Source: Aplysia californica (Eukaryota; Mollusca; Gastropoda; Aplysiida; Aplysiidae). Taken from it: DNA of 64,000 nucleotides. The notes beneath the pieces are model-generated. The model was not told the DNA's origin and searched no databases. It was given only the letters and a program-made list of their open reading frames with translations. Made by a program: the position numbers and the translations under genes. Shown in pieces: positions 12,219 to 24,800 of this stretch (the first letter of the stretch is position 1; the number at the start of each line of letters is the position of its first letter). The stretch spans positions 1,768,636 through 1,832,635 of the forward strand of contig NW_004797311.1 of NCBI RefSeq assembly GCF_000002075.1, written 5' to 3'.

Positions 12219-12239
12219 TCAGCTTCTTTCAGTTCCAGC
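12219..12239 (-). other. Possible alternative last coding exon of gamma-tubulin
   Basis: On the minus strand, a good 3' splice site (TTATGTCTTGTCTGCAG) ends at 12240. If exon 12 were spliced out after its CAG at 12665 (donor GTCGGT), the frame would continue as AGTERS and stop. With a donor four bases later (GTAAAC) it would end VGWN. Neither donor is strong. The region lies between the coding gene and its likely poly(A) signals, so it may instead be a 3' UTR exon. Confidence 0.3.
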
Positions 12240-12646
12240 CTGCAGACAAGACATAATTAAGTCCAACTTGTTTGTAGCAAAGTTCCTATCATATTACAAA
12301 CAGGTGATACATTTACCTTACCAAGAACAAAGTCTATGAAATTGTTGAAAAGTAAAATTACTATCAAAATCATTGTTCAGTTAAAGACAGGTTCGTTTCA
12401 AGGGTGCTGGATGCTTGTGCATGGAAGTAAGATATTACATGGTACATCTAAGTTAGAGAGATACAGAGAAAAAAAAGGGGGTAGCTTTAAGAAACAAAGA
12501 AGATAAAAAAAAAGAGGGGACATGTAATACATCATTTATATAGCCGTTGACTTTCAGCCCTCATACCTCTGCAGAGACTTAGAGACATCCCCCCCCCCCT
12601 CCCCCCGGCAAACAAAACATAAATTTATGATATAAGCAAAACAGAG

Positions 12647-12856
12647 TCATGAATGTTTACCGACCTGTTGTGTACCCCAAGTGAGATAATCTGGCCGAGT
12701 GGCAGCGTTGTACTCATCCACCAGTTGTTGAAGAGATTCCCGAGAGGCATCAAATTCATCCAGATTATCTTTGAACATGGCTTCCTTCTTGAACTGGTCC
12801 ATGAAAGCCTCTCTTTTCCGCAGTTTGTCATACTGCGTCAGTATTCTTTCAAATAG
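12647..12856 (-). CDS. TUBG1: Gamma-tubulin exon 12 (C-terminus)
   Basis: Encodes [18 protein letters not shown] through [11 protein letters not shown], then VGKHS and a TGA stop if unspliced. It starts in phase 0 after a CAG acceptor. The last five residues depart from the usual short ending after WGTQ, so this 3' border is the least sure part of the gene. Confidence 0.9.
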   Translation of the reverse strand, partial: LFERILTQYDKLRKREAFMDQFKKEAMFKDNLDEFDASRESLQQLVDEYNAATRPDYLTWGTQQVGKHS

Positions 12857-15800
12857 CTGATGATAAAGTAGGATGAAAGAGGAATTATAATTCTCGTGTC
12901 CAAGGTTAATCAAAAGCACAAAAAAAGACAAAATCTAGAGTTCATGTTAACAATCAATTTTTATTGTCTTTGTCTTTGAAGCAACACTGTTCAGCTTCCA
13001 CTTTCCATACATTACATACTTTAATCCACCTACCTAGACCAAACTGAGGTGAGTCAAAAATGTATCTTATAATATTATCAAATAAAGTAATCTTCAAGCA
13101 ATAACTGCTGTTACCATCTATTGGCCACTTTATTATAAACAAGAATAAGCTTACTGTGACTTGTTCCACAAGAACAGAATTGCATTTTCCAGCACACAAA
13201 AACTTCACAGAAAATTGGGAGAAACTTACATGGGAAATATTTGTGTGATTAGCCAGCATGAGCCCGCTCACTCTGTGCGCTGTCTGTACGTAGGGAGACT
13301 TGCGGGACAATGCCACTTGGATACTGGCAGGACCCCACGGAATGAACTGGGCCAATTTCCGCTCTCTGATTCTTTGTAAACTTTTGTGGACCTAAAATAC
13401 ATCACATATGAACAAGTAATTTTTTTTGCAAAGACAAAATAGAAAAAAAAAGCCATTTTTTAGTTGGGCATAAATTTTATTACTTTCTGTTTTGTGGCGT
13501 CGGTGGCCTAGTGATGAGGCTACCGGACTCGTAATAGTGAGGTTGCAGGTTCGGGGGTTCGAGCCGCGGGTCCGACGTTGTGTCCTTGGGAAAGACACTT
13601 AACACGAAATATAATCACTTCACCCAGGTGGGAATGGGTACCCGGCCATAGAAAGTGAAAGATCTTGTCAGTAGGTTAGTGTTTAGCGCCTATAAATGGC
13701 TGCTTGCACTGTATTCTTCGAAGGAAGTTGAGGTTGTTTCAGAATGCTCTCAGGTCTGCTGGGGTAATAGCATAGATTGTGAAGCGCATAGAGCTTGCTG
13801 TTGAGCGGGGATTTGCGATATACAAATGCTATCTATTATTATTAACAGGGAAGAGGACGAGATGACAGGATGTTAAACAACAAAGACAAAACTTCAACTG
13901 CCAACGCCTCTCATATGAGGAGAGCTAGAGTCTTTTATTGCTTCATAATAAGCCCATGCAGGAAACTCCAGCTCTACCGTCAAGCGATGCTCAAGAGTAA
14001 AAGTCAGGGCTCATGGTCTCATATACAGGAAGGAAGTTCACATACAGTCGGAATTGTCAAAGATGGTCACCATAGTCGAGGGGAAAAGTGGTTGTTTAAG
14101 ACAGGTGAACTTTATACACAGTCATTATAATGCTAAAACTATCCAAGAGAGGAAATGGGAAGAGATTGTTTGTACAGGTGACCATTAGAGCAGTTTGAGT
14201 AAGGACCACCATGTAAGCATGACAGCTCAGCTGCAATGAACAAGTACAGTTACTGTGTCGAGAAGAGATATCAATTACAGTCGAACCTGCCTTAATGGAA
14301 ACCTGTATAAAATGGAAACCTGTCTTAACGGAATCTCCCCGCTCCCCCCTTGATATATTCCTCTTTAATTACCTGCATAAAACGGAAACCTGTCCAACGC
14401 GGAAACGGAAAGAAAAATCCGCTCCCTTCCGATGGTTTTACCTGTCTAAAACGGAAAATGTTTTGCCCGCTCAGCCCTGATTTGAAACAAAACTCGCAAG
14501 TTTGGTTCCGCCGGCTCTAAACTTATCACCATGGCCATGTCGCTGGGCAAGGAAGGGGAGTAGGGGTGCAATTTGGGGGTAGATGTTACCCCAACATGTG
14601 AGCCCTGAGCAATGCTGATGGTCAGGGTAGTGTGGGTGTGAAATCTCACGACTGTCCGTGAGAGTGCTTGAGAAGCGAACCAGTACGGAAACTTTCCTTG
14701 GTAGCCAGAAGCCAGAGGTGTGAAATTAGATTGACAAATGCCTGCCGCCCTGATCGTATGGCCAGCTGAGAAAATAGCTCCTCGAATCATTGGTACCATG
14801 ATGGCAGTGAGGGGTGGCATTGGTTGACTGTGCTTGTTACACCGGTGGGTGGGGCTAAGGGTGGAAGCAAAGAAGAAATTCAAACGTTTCTGTTTTTAAT
14901 AGGTCAAACAGTGGTCCTATGAAAGGCAAGCAGTGGTTGTAAGACTGAAGCATGTCATTATCTGACAGGATAGCAGTTGAGAGGTGTGAAGTTTAGACCA
15001 TTGCTTACCGATCGGACAAGCGATCCTTGATCTCACCAGCTGGGCCTTTGAACCATTCTCCCTCTAAATTCCCCCCTGTCTAAGACGGAATTTTTTCTGG
15101 CTCCCTTGCGATTCCGTCTTACACAGGTTCGACTGTATTTCCTTATGCTGCCTTAATTGACAAAACAAATCTTCTACAAATTTATTTGATAAAATATGGC
15201 AAGTCACCATGCAGATAGACACTTAGCACCTGATTAAATGGCCAGTTATGTACCTGAGAAAGTAGACAAACTTTATTAAACTTCCTAGTAATCACACTGT
15301 ATTCAGACAGGAGATACAGTGAGTCAGCGATTGAGTGAGCTAGCTGTGATAGTCTTCATGAACAGCATAAGAGAATTGCATTTTTAAAAACAGTGAGACT
15401 ACTTTATGACCGGAGCACCTCCATAAATTTTTAAAAAATTCATAAATTTTCACAATTGGTCACTTTTAAGGACAAGCGGGCTAACCCAGATTTCAGGGTT
15501 TCCAAAAATCTTGATCTTCACCAAAAGTGGGCACTGCCCTACCTATAGGAGAAATTTGGTTTCACTTGTGTGTATATCTGTTTGGTTAAAGAGAACAATT
15601 TTGTTTTTTAAAGAAACTGAACAAGGGGAAAAACTTTACCTTCGATTTTTTCAAAACAGCATTTTTCGGGACAGCCCCCTTGTGCTTAAAAGCGACCAAT
15701 TGTTATATTACATTGTAGCAATGTGCCCGTACATCTTATTAAAAATATCCCAAATGAATGTGAATAATGAAAAGGTAAAAGTATGCATGTGGGCTACCTG

Positions 15801-18800
15801 TGTAGGATCCACTTCCCCTTGAATGATGTTCAAAATGGAGATGTAGCAATGATTGTTGTTCTGTCGCTGAACAGGGGTTGACACCATCATGTTTTTGGGT
15901 TGCAACAATCTCCTCATCACATCCAGCACAGTTGTTTTTCGAACGTTTGCGACCTGGAACACGAAGAAAATATACAGTCAAACTGTCCACTGTCAAGGAG
16001 AACAGCAATTGTCTCGGGAAGGTGATCGTCTTGAACAGTTCACGAGTGTGTGTGTGTGCGTGGCTGTTCGTACAAGTGGTTGTCTTAAACAGTAGAGAAG
16101 GTTCTGTTATGGAGTGTAATGCAAAAGTAATAACGGACAACAGGGAAAAGGGCCTGGCAGAAAGGGGGCAGGATAATTGTTGGGACTGACAGACTTGCAG
16201 ATCAAGGAGAACTTTCTGTGTGGGAATTGACCCTTTAAATCCAGATCCTCACTTAAGTGGCCTTTTTGATTCTGCGTTGCAATGGATTGCCACTTCAGTG
16301 GCATTTAGGGGGTACCGATTTCGTCAACTCCAAGATCTACACCTGGTCCTATGCTACATTCACTATATACAGTCGAACCTGTGTAAAACGGCCACCCATT
16401 GTCATGAAAAAAAGTGGCTGAATAGCACAGGTGGCCGTCTTAGGCAGGACTGATCAAAATGAAGAAGGTAAATATCTTCTGATGTCTTTTTTTCATTGAA
16501 AAAGTATAATGCATTTTTTTCCGTTCAGTTAAACGTGTGGATATTGTTGACATCATTATGAATTTCAATGAGCAATCTTTTTAAACTCTTAGAGTCACCT
16601 TTACCATCTCAAAGATTGAATGACTATTTGGAGTTTTCCCCTCCCAACAGAAGCCCAGGTTCTGCAAACCCAGAGTGTTAAAAATATCTGGTAGGAGCCT
16701 AACAACCAGAGGGTCTGAATGTCAGTCACAGAAAAAGTAATTAAAAGCAGAACAATGACAAGATATGGATGAATATGAGCTCAATACATGAACTCAAGTT
16801 CAAAGGCCAATGCACAGCAGCAACAGACCATGAGATTGAAAAATTCAGTATTGAACATATCCCGACCTCAGTGCTTTCTTGTTTTATCTCTATCTTTTTA
16901 AACATTGAAAATGTGACTTCTTAAGCTCACTCTTTGATATGAACTCAGAACTGTTTTCACTGTTATTAAAAATGGAGATAGGACAAGAAAGCACCGAGGT
17001 CGCGATATGCTGAAAGAGTATGCTTTCATTTGATATGGGTGGGAATAGAATGTGTATGCTACTATAAAACTTGTTCTTCCAAGCAGTTGAGACAAGAGAC
17101 CTTGGAAAAAAAACAACCAACAACAACAAACCATTCACACCAATGAAGGTCAACAGGTTAGGTTCAGCTAGACATGTTGGACCATGTTATGCTTTTGATT
17201 TTCAAAATGTTCACCAGTATCTGACAGTGGAGGAAGGAGAGTGAACTCAGCATGTTATGACAGGAAAGGGGCAGTGGAAGGGAAGAGGTTCTATACGTTA
17301 ACCCTATGCTACATTGTTTCCCTCACCCCACCAGAATAAAAAAAAGAAGCAAAACAGAAAAGCTACAAGGTGTACAGGAAAGGCTTGGGAAAAATCAGGT
17401 ACTGCCTCTTATCCTAACATTATTCTTGACTCATTTCTCTCGGCAAACCCACCTTGTAATCTGTTGTGAGGGGTGTGTAGCCAGTCATCAGGAAGTGAAG
17501 ACGAGGAGTTGGAATTAAAGAGGCAATTAAACCAATAAGATCATTGTTCATATATCCAGGGTAGCGGAGAGTGGTAGTAGAAGTAGCCATCACAGTTGAC
17601 ACCTGAAAGAAAGGAAGGTTACTTTGTATAATTAAAACATCAAAGTTACATTGTTCTTTTTAGTAGAGGTTTTACGGAAAAAAAAAAAAAGAACAATGTA
17701 ACTTTGACGTTTTAATTATACAATCATTTATCACCCTGAGGACAAAATGAAAAAACAAACAAACAAAAACAAACATGAAATACAAATATACAGCGCTTCA
17801 TAAAATGAGTGCTCACAATTGCATATGGTGTATGCTTCGGAACCCATTGCTGTTGGCTTAAAATATATTACGTCATATAATGAGTTACACAAATTATGGA
17901 CACCATAATTTGTAAAACGAATGACATGACCTGTCTCTACATTTTCACCAACCACAAAAACTTTTATTCCACCCTTTATGGCTTTCACAGCTATAACATT
18001 TTGCATGTTCAAGTGTCCCTCTCATAATAAATTCAATCAGTGTAATCAATAAAAAAAAGTACAACACCATCTTGAAGGCACTTAGAATTATGTTAAGAAG
18101 AGCAGAGCACACAACCCTCCCTTCCCCCCTCATATTGTATTGTGACTCTGAAATATATCTTGTCCACTAACACAAAGATATACCAACTACATTTAAAGAC
18201 GGTAGACATCAGATGAAAAAAACCTTCAGTTTTGACAAACTTGAGACTTTACTTTCGGATCTCAGGACAGGGGGCTGATAAGTGAGATAAGTCCATAGCA
18301 GGCGACCAGTCTCTGATTTCTATGTCTATATAACTAGTCCTCACCAGCTGGTTCACTTGTGTAAATGTTGGAGTGTCAATGTGAAGTCTGTCAGCTGCTA
18401 TTCTGTTTAGAGCTGTATTATCCAACACAACCTGAAAGAAATTCCATTGCATTGGATTACTCTTTGATGCTAAAGATATGAGTAGAAAATCATGTCAAAG
18501 AAAATGTGGTAGAGACATCCTTTACAAAAATCACCCACGTAAACCAGACAAGCTAGCAAACATGGCAACATAATACTGTACCATGGATGTCAATGAAAGT
18601 TCACTGAATTAAAACCCTGAGCCTCCACTACAATAAATATATAAATAATGAATAATATGCCTGCAGCAAGGAAGAAACATAGCAACAAAATTAGAATACA
18701 CAAAATGAAGTAGGAAACTTTAGATCTAGCGCCAAACAGTCAAAACAATGTTAGCGATACTTACTACGCAATCTGCATTCTGTGTGAGCCGTTTTAAAGT

Positions 18801-21800
18801 GAGCAACGAATTGTATGGCTGCACAACAACATCAGAGATTTCATCCACATTCGGAAATACAGAGTATGTCTGTGTCAACTTCTTTGGAAACCTGAGACAG
18901 AGATACCAAAATACAGGGTAAGAATATTCTTATTTACAGCCACAGGTCAAAGTAGAGAAAGAGGATCAGTATCTTACAATTGTTTCTTGACTGATTCAAA
19001 AGAAATGTTCCAAAAAATGGTAACACACACAATCTAGAAAAATCAAAGACATGAGAATCTCAATCACATGATGATTCAAGTATAGAAATTGACTTGTCAC
19101 ACAAATATCATCAGTTACATCATTATGCAAACGAAAGCAAATTCAATAGTAGAAGTCCCCGCCTTCTGGACCCCCCCCCCCCAAACCTGTATAAAATAAA
19201 GAAATAACTGAAAAGCTCCCAAAACATTGAACAAATGACGACATCATGTTTAGAATGTCTTTCACAAATTCCCAGGTACTAACCTGTCATTCAATCTTTC
19301 TAAAATGTAAGAACCCATGCCAGATCCAGTTCCACCTGCGATAGAATGGCAGACAACAAAACCCTGCAAAAATAGTTAAAAAAGACAATTATCATTTATA
19401 ACTCGACAAGCAAAACAAAAAAATATTTTACCTAAAAGCATACCATCAATACACTAATGGAAGTCAGGTTCAGTTGCCTTTTCCAAGCACAGCGTTGCGA
19501 AAAATTTAATACTGTAAATACTATCTGAATTTCATTAAAACCTATTCTCCTCCCTCCCTCTTTATTATTGTACCTTTTACACCTGGGAATGAAATCACCC
19601 TAAAATTATATCAATAAAAACATGGTTCAATGTAGAATGTATAAGCAGAAATTTATGAGAAAATATTCATTAAAAAAAAAAGTTATGGGAGGTAGAGTGG
19701 GGTCACCCCTGAGCAGCATTAGTTCTTGGGATTTCCCCCTGCACAGGAGCCTATTTACCTGCGACATTGAAGGGGTTAATGAGAGCAATATATCATTTAA
19801 TTTTTTTATGTATACATGTACGTGTTTTTATGGTCCTGTACATCCAAGAAAAATTTCCCTCTGGGATAATAAAGTAATATCTTCTTATCTTAATGACTCC
19901 TGGATGACAACACTGTAAAAAGGTAAAAGCAAGCTGAAATGTATTCATAGTATAGCAGTGTTGATTTGCCGTTCACTCTTGATAAACATTGCCACACACA
20001 CACAAAAATTAAAAAAAAAAAAAATCAAGAAGGCCAACCTCCAAGCTATCGCTGCCATCAGCTTCTCTATCTATGATGTCAAATATTTCATCATACAGCC
20101 GTTCCGCCTGTGAAAGACAATCATGTATAAAAATATTATTTTCACTCTTTGCACAGCACACACAATTACTACAAAAATGAAGTATATAGTAAACAGCAAG
20201 GGGTACTTCATGATATTAAAAAGGTAAACACTGAAAGCTATGAAGAACAAAAAAGAAGGTACAACTGAAAGAGAAATATGTGTACATAATGTGGCAAATT
20301 GTAAACTTACTTAAATGTTGCTTACCCATCACCTGAAACTTTCCACTAGCCATTGTGATGCAAAAGTGAGGTTCTTTGTCATTGCATGTGGAAAACATGA
20401 ATTTGATTTCTGAGTGGCAAGGTTTTAAAATAAATCAAGTATTTCTGTCTAGAGGTATGTTGTATACCTTTCAGCCAAGGTTGTCCCTGACAGGAATGGT
20501 TGAAGTATAGCCCACTATCTGAAGTTCTAAACTGCGATGATGGGGGCATTAAACATTCAAATTTATTTACAATGTTTTCAATTCAAATTTAACATTCAGT
20601 ATCAGACCTTAACATAGATTGCCATTGCAAGTATAATATCCACTGACGTACACAGATGTGCAGCTTTAGTCATCTACAAAGCATAAGTTAACAAACAAAA
20701 GTACTAGGAAAAAAACAACAATAAAAAAACCCCAAACATTAAACGTGATCACCTGGGAATAGCCACTGGCCCAGTTGTTTCCAGCACCACCTCCGTGCTT
20801 TGACAGGTATACATTCTCTGGGTTGTACAAGTTTGCATATGGAGAGTTCATTATTGCATTGATCACCCTCGGCTCCAAATCAAGCAACACAGATCGAGGG
20901 ATGTAATGCTCATCATCAGCCTATGAAAAATATCCACAACTTATGTTTTAATGTTCTGAGGCCCAATTTATATACGGCAAGAGTACACTTTACAATGGAA
21001 GCAATGTGCATCTATACCCGGGAGGTTTTGAGACAGGCAGAGGTGACAAAGTAATTTGGTTCAAGCATGAATGTGTGGGATTTGTTGTTGTTGTTGTTGT
21101 TGTTGGGTGTGTGTGTGTGTGTGCACATGTGTAGGGCCCACAGTAAGGAGTAGAGAGGTTTGCAAATTGATGTCAATTTTATAGTCCTGAGGCGTTTATC
21201 AATCGGTTGTGCACACTATTACACGAGTAGGCAGATAAGATAACACAAAGTATTTCGAGCAATGCTAGGGTTCCCAAAGGCTGGCTTGTTTGCCTACCAG
21301 CACCACTGGAGTGTCTACTGCTTCTGTAATAAGACAAGACTTCAAATCAGAGCAAAGCTGACAGGAATATCGGAGGGCAAAACAAAGCAATGTGAAAGGT
21401 ACTAAATTTTGCATTTTGAAGTGATTCAATTATTTAAAACATGTCTTGTCTCTATGCCTAGATTAAAGTTCAACTCCAGACACAATCCTGTTTAGTCAAA
21501 GTTGCATCGTGAAATACTTATTTTGGTAAGTCAAGACTGGTTTAGAGCTGATTGTCATAACTGTTCATGGGACTAATGTTTACACTGTAGACTAGTTGTA
21601 GCTGCCCTAGAATTGCACTCAGGCTGGATACTTCTTCATTGTTATCACCATATAAATCTCACCCTCAAAAGAGATGAATAGAAGTAACGTTTCAAATTTT
21701 TATTTGAAAAGTTATTTCCTCATCTTTCTGAGGTGTACCTGAGGCCAGATTTATGTGAAAAATATATTTAAAAAATACCAGCACCAGTCCTTAAAAAGCG

Positions 21801-24800
21801 AGACAAGAGTAATTAAAAGGGACTTGATCACATGAGAGTGATATTAAAATACATCAATATAATTCAGACATAAAAGTCTAATATGGAGAAGCATTAATAT
21901 AGTCAAAGTTTTAGTTACAACATTAAGACACTGACAAACATCAAAGTTTGATTTTCAAAAGTAATTTTTAAACCAAATTTCCCATGATTTTTAAAAATAC
22001 TTTTGTCAACTTCAATACCTGATAGAAGAATACATCTTTCCGATCAGTGCCCTCAGTGGCATAGTCTTCTAAGATGCCATCTGAAAAAGAAAAGACACAA
22101 AAAACATCCTGAAGTAATAAAACCACAAAGTCAACATCAAATAACACACAAACATCTTAAAGTAATAAAACCACAAAGTCAACACAAGATAAAACAACCA
22201 CAAAGTCAACACCAGATAAAACTCTATACAAATATTTCTTTGCAGTAGCCATATCGTATGGGGTCTTAGAAATAAAGAAAACAAAATGCAAGGTAAACAT
22301 TCTGAAAAACAGAAAAGTCTCAAAGACAACCAAAATATGAGTTTCAAATCTTAGAAGCCAGAGTGGTCTACACACTTAATTAAAAACAATTAGGAAGAGA
22401 CAAAATCACAAATGCAGTTTCTCAGACATTCTAGCTCCCACTGGAAAACTAGAGAAGGCAAAAGACTTTCATTTCATGAAGACAATTTTCCTGATCAGCA
22501 TGTTGTGGCAAATCAAATTTGACTCTTGATTCAGGTTTAAAGCCAAGTGCCTGAAATATTTTTGAAATTGTCATTGGCCCTTAACTTGCCATATGAAAAA
22601 TTTTGAGATTTTCACAAAATCTACCAGACAGCGACTAACACACTCCTTAAAAGTAAGAGTGTTTTCTACTCTGTGTGTAGTAAGCCTACTTGATGAAAAA
22701 GAGGAAACAATGGGACATTTTTAAAGTTTGCCCAGCATGTTCTCTGTTAAATTTCAAAGCAAGGACATAAAACTTAGATAATGTCTAACGGTGCACCGAC
22801 ATTTTATGCAAGTGCAGGTCTCATTGACAATATTTTTCAGCCCAAAGCTTTTTTGTAATATCATCATCTCATTCTTCTTTCTTTTTTTTTTCTCTATTTA
22901 AGACATGCAAGCATATATAGCTTTGTTAAAGTAAAAACCAGCATTTTTCTTTCTTACACCTCATTTGTTGCTCCATGTTCTGCATTCTTTAGCCCTGAAT
23001 TTAGCACTGGGCCCATCTCCTCAGGCTCATACACAACATTCACATTCACTCATAAAAATTCTGTCTTCTAAATCAACAAAAACGCCCCCAAAGTAAGTCA
23101 AGTGCAGCTCACCTGGACTTATTCCATGCTCTAAACAGAGCTGCTTCCAAAATTCCATGCCAACTGAAATGAAACAAGTTTTACTTCAAATCAAAACGAT
23201 TACATAAATGAAGCAAGATCTTAAAATATAGTATTACCTCTTGTACAGTCAAACCTGTTTAAGATGAACACCAGTCCAAGACAATCGTCTGTACAAACGA
23301 CAACATCCACCCTTGTGTTTTTTTTGCATAAAATGACACTGTCAAGAGATCAACTTTTTTCCTCAGCAATTGGTGGCTGCCTTGGACAGGTTCAACTATA
23401 CATATATATTTGTTTTCTTCAACTTCAATATAATGTATCCTTGTAGTTTAAACAGTGATCCAGTAAATGTTATAATGACAGTGTGCAGACCTCTTCCCAA
23501 GAATAGTATCTCAAAATTAGGTTCTTTTACTCCGAAACAGTAGCATACCTAAACCTTCGTTACTCTAAAATGTATCGAATAAGCCCCCCACCCCCTGCTT
23601 ATCGATTTTCAGTTTTTTTGTGCACCCCTACCCCTGCTCCTTATTATTTTCCAGCTTGCCACGACTGACGATCATGTGAAACATTATATCTAGAATCTAG
23701 ATAACTGAATGAAACTTCTTATTTTTTTGGTAAATGGCAAATTACCCTCAGTATTAGTACCAGTATCAGGATGGGCACCTCAATTTTCAAGGCATTTTTA
23801 AAACTTCCCAACATTGGTTTATATTTTTTTAATGAAACGGTTCCTAAATGGGAAAAGTAGTCACAGTAACTTTCTAAAATCATTAAAATTTCACAATCTC
23901 TTGTTCTTTTATTCACTGAATGAGAAATAAAACAGATTTGTTCCTACTAGTACAGGGTTATAAGGTTGGAAGTGCCACCACCCCCTCCACCTTTTTTCCA
24001 AACCCCCGTTTATTAATTTTTAACCACTTGTCCACCCTCCCTTTTATTAGATACCTTAGAGTTAGAGACAAAATTATAAATGGTGCTATTAGAACTTGAA
24101 TTTTATAATCATAATTATACAAACATAAAAGTCGGAGTCAAGAATTTGCAAAATGTTGTGGTGTGTAAAATACGGGAAGGTCAGTGAACTTGTCACACGG
24201 TGAAGTCGTCACAGCTGAAAAACGTGTGGCAAGTTTACCGGAAAAAAAGTATCCAAATAACAGTGGACGGCACTTTTCTATCAATTTACCATTGTGTGTC
24301 TGTCTTCCTCCTTTTCTGAGCTTTTTTTCCCTTCCAATCATTTAACCTGATAGAAGGCCTAACTTTTGCTTCACCCCCTGTCGAAGTTAGCCCTTTTCAC
24401 CCTGTCGAATTCGCACCAGCTTTAAGAGTGAAAAGTACGCGGAGATGGAGTTTTCTGGAGCTTTTTGACTAAAAATAGTAGAAACAAGTGGAATCCCAGG
24501 AAGCACAGATTTTATTTCTAGAAAGATATCAAATGTGCAACGACACATGGGCCAAATGATACGCAAAAGCCAAGTCTACGTTGAGGTGGCGTTGAAGTTG
24601 CCCCGGGGCCGATTTGCCCCAACCTATGTGACAAGATCACTGGAGGTATGTGATGACTTCACTGATATCTGTAAAAAATACATGTTGTGATGTATTAATA
24701 AGAACATGTCCACATATCAGGCGAGGTTCGTCCATAGAGCACGGTCGTGCAGTGTTGCTCAAAAATGTTTTAATGTTCTATTACGTAAAACACCTACAAT

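Noticed and set aside
14446-14883. A 145-codon minus-strand frame inside the pogo-like element
   Set aside because: No DDE/DDD motif or DNA-binding domain; probably chance.
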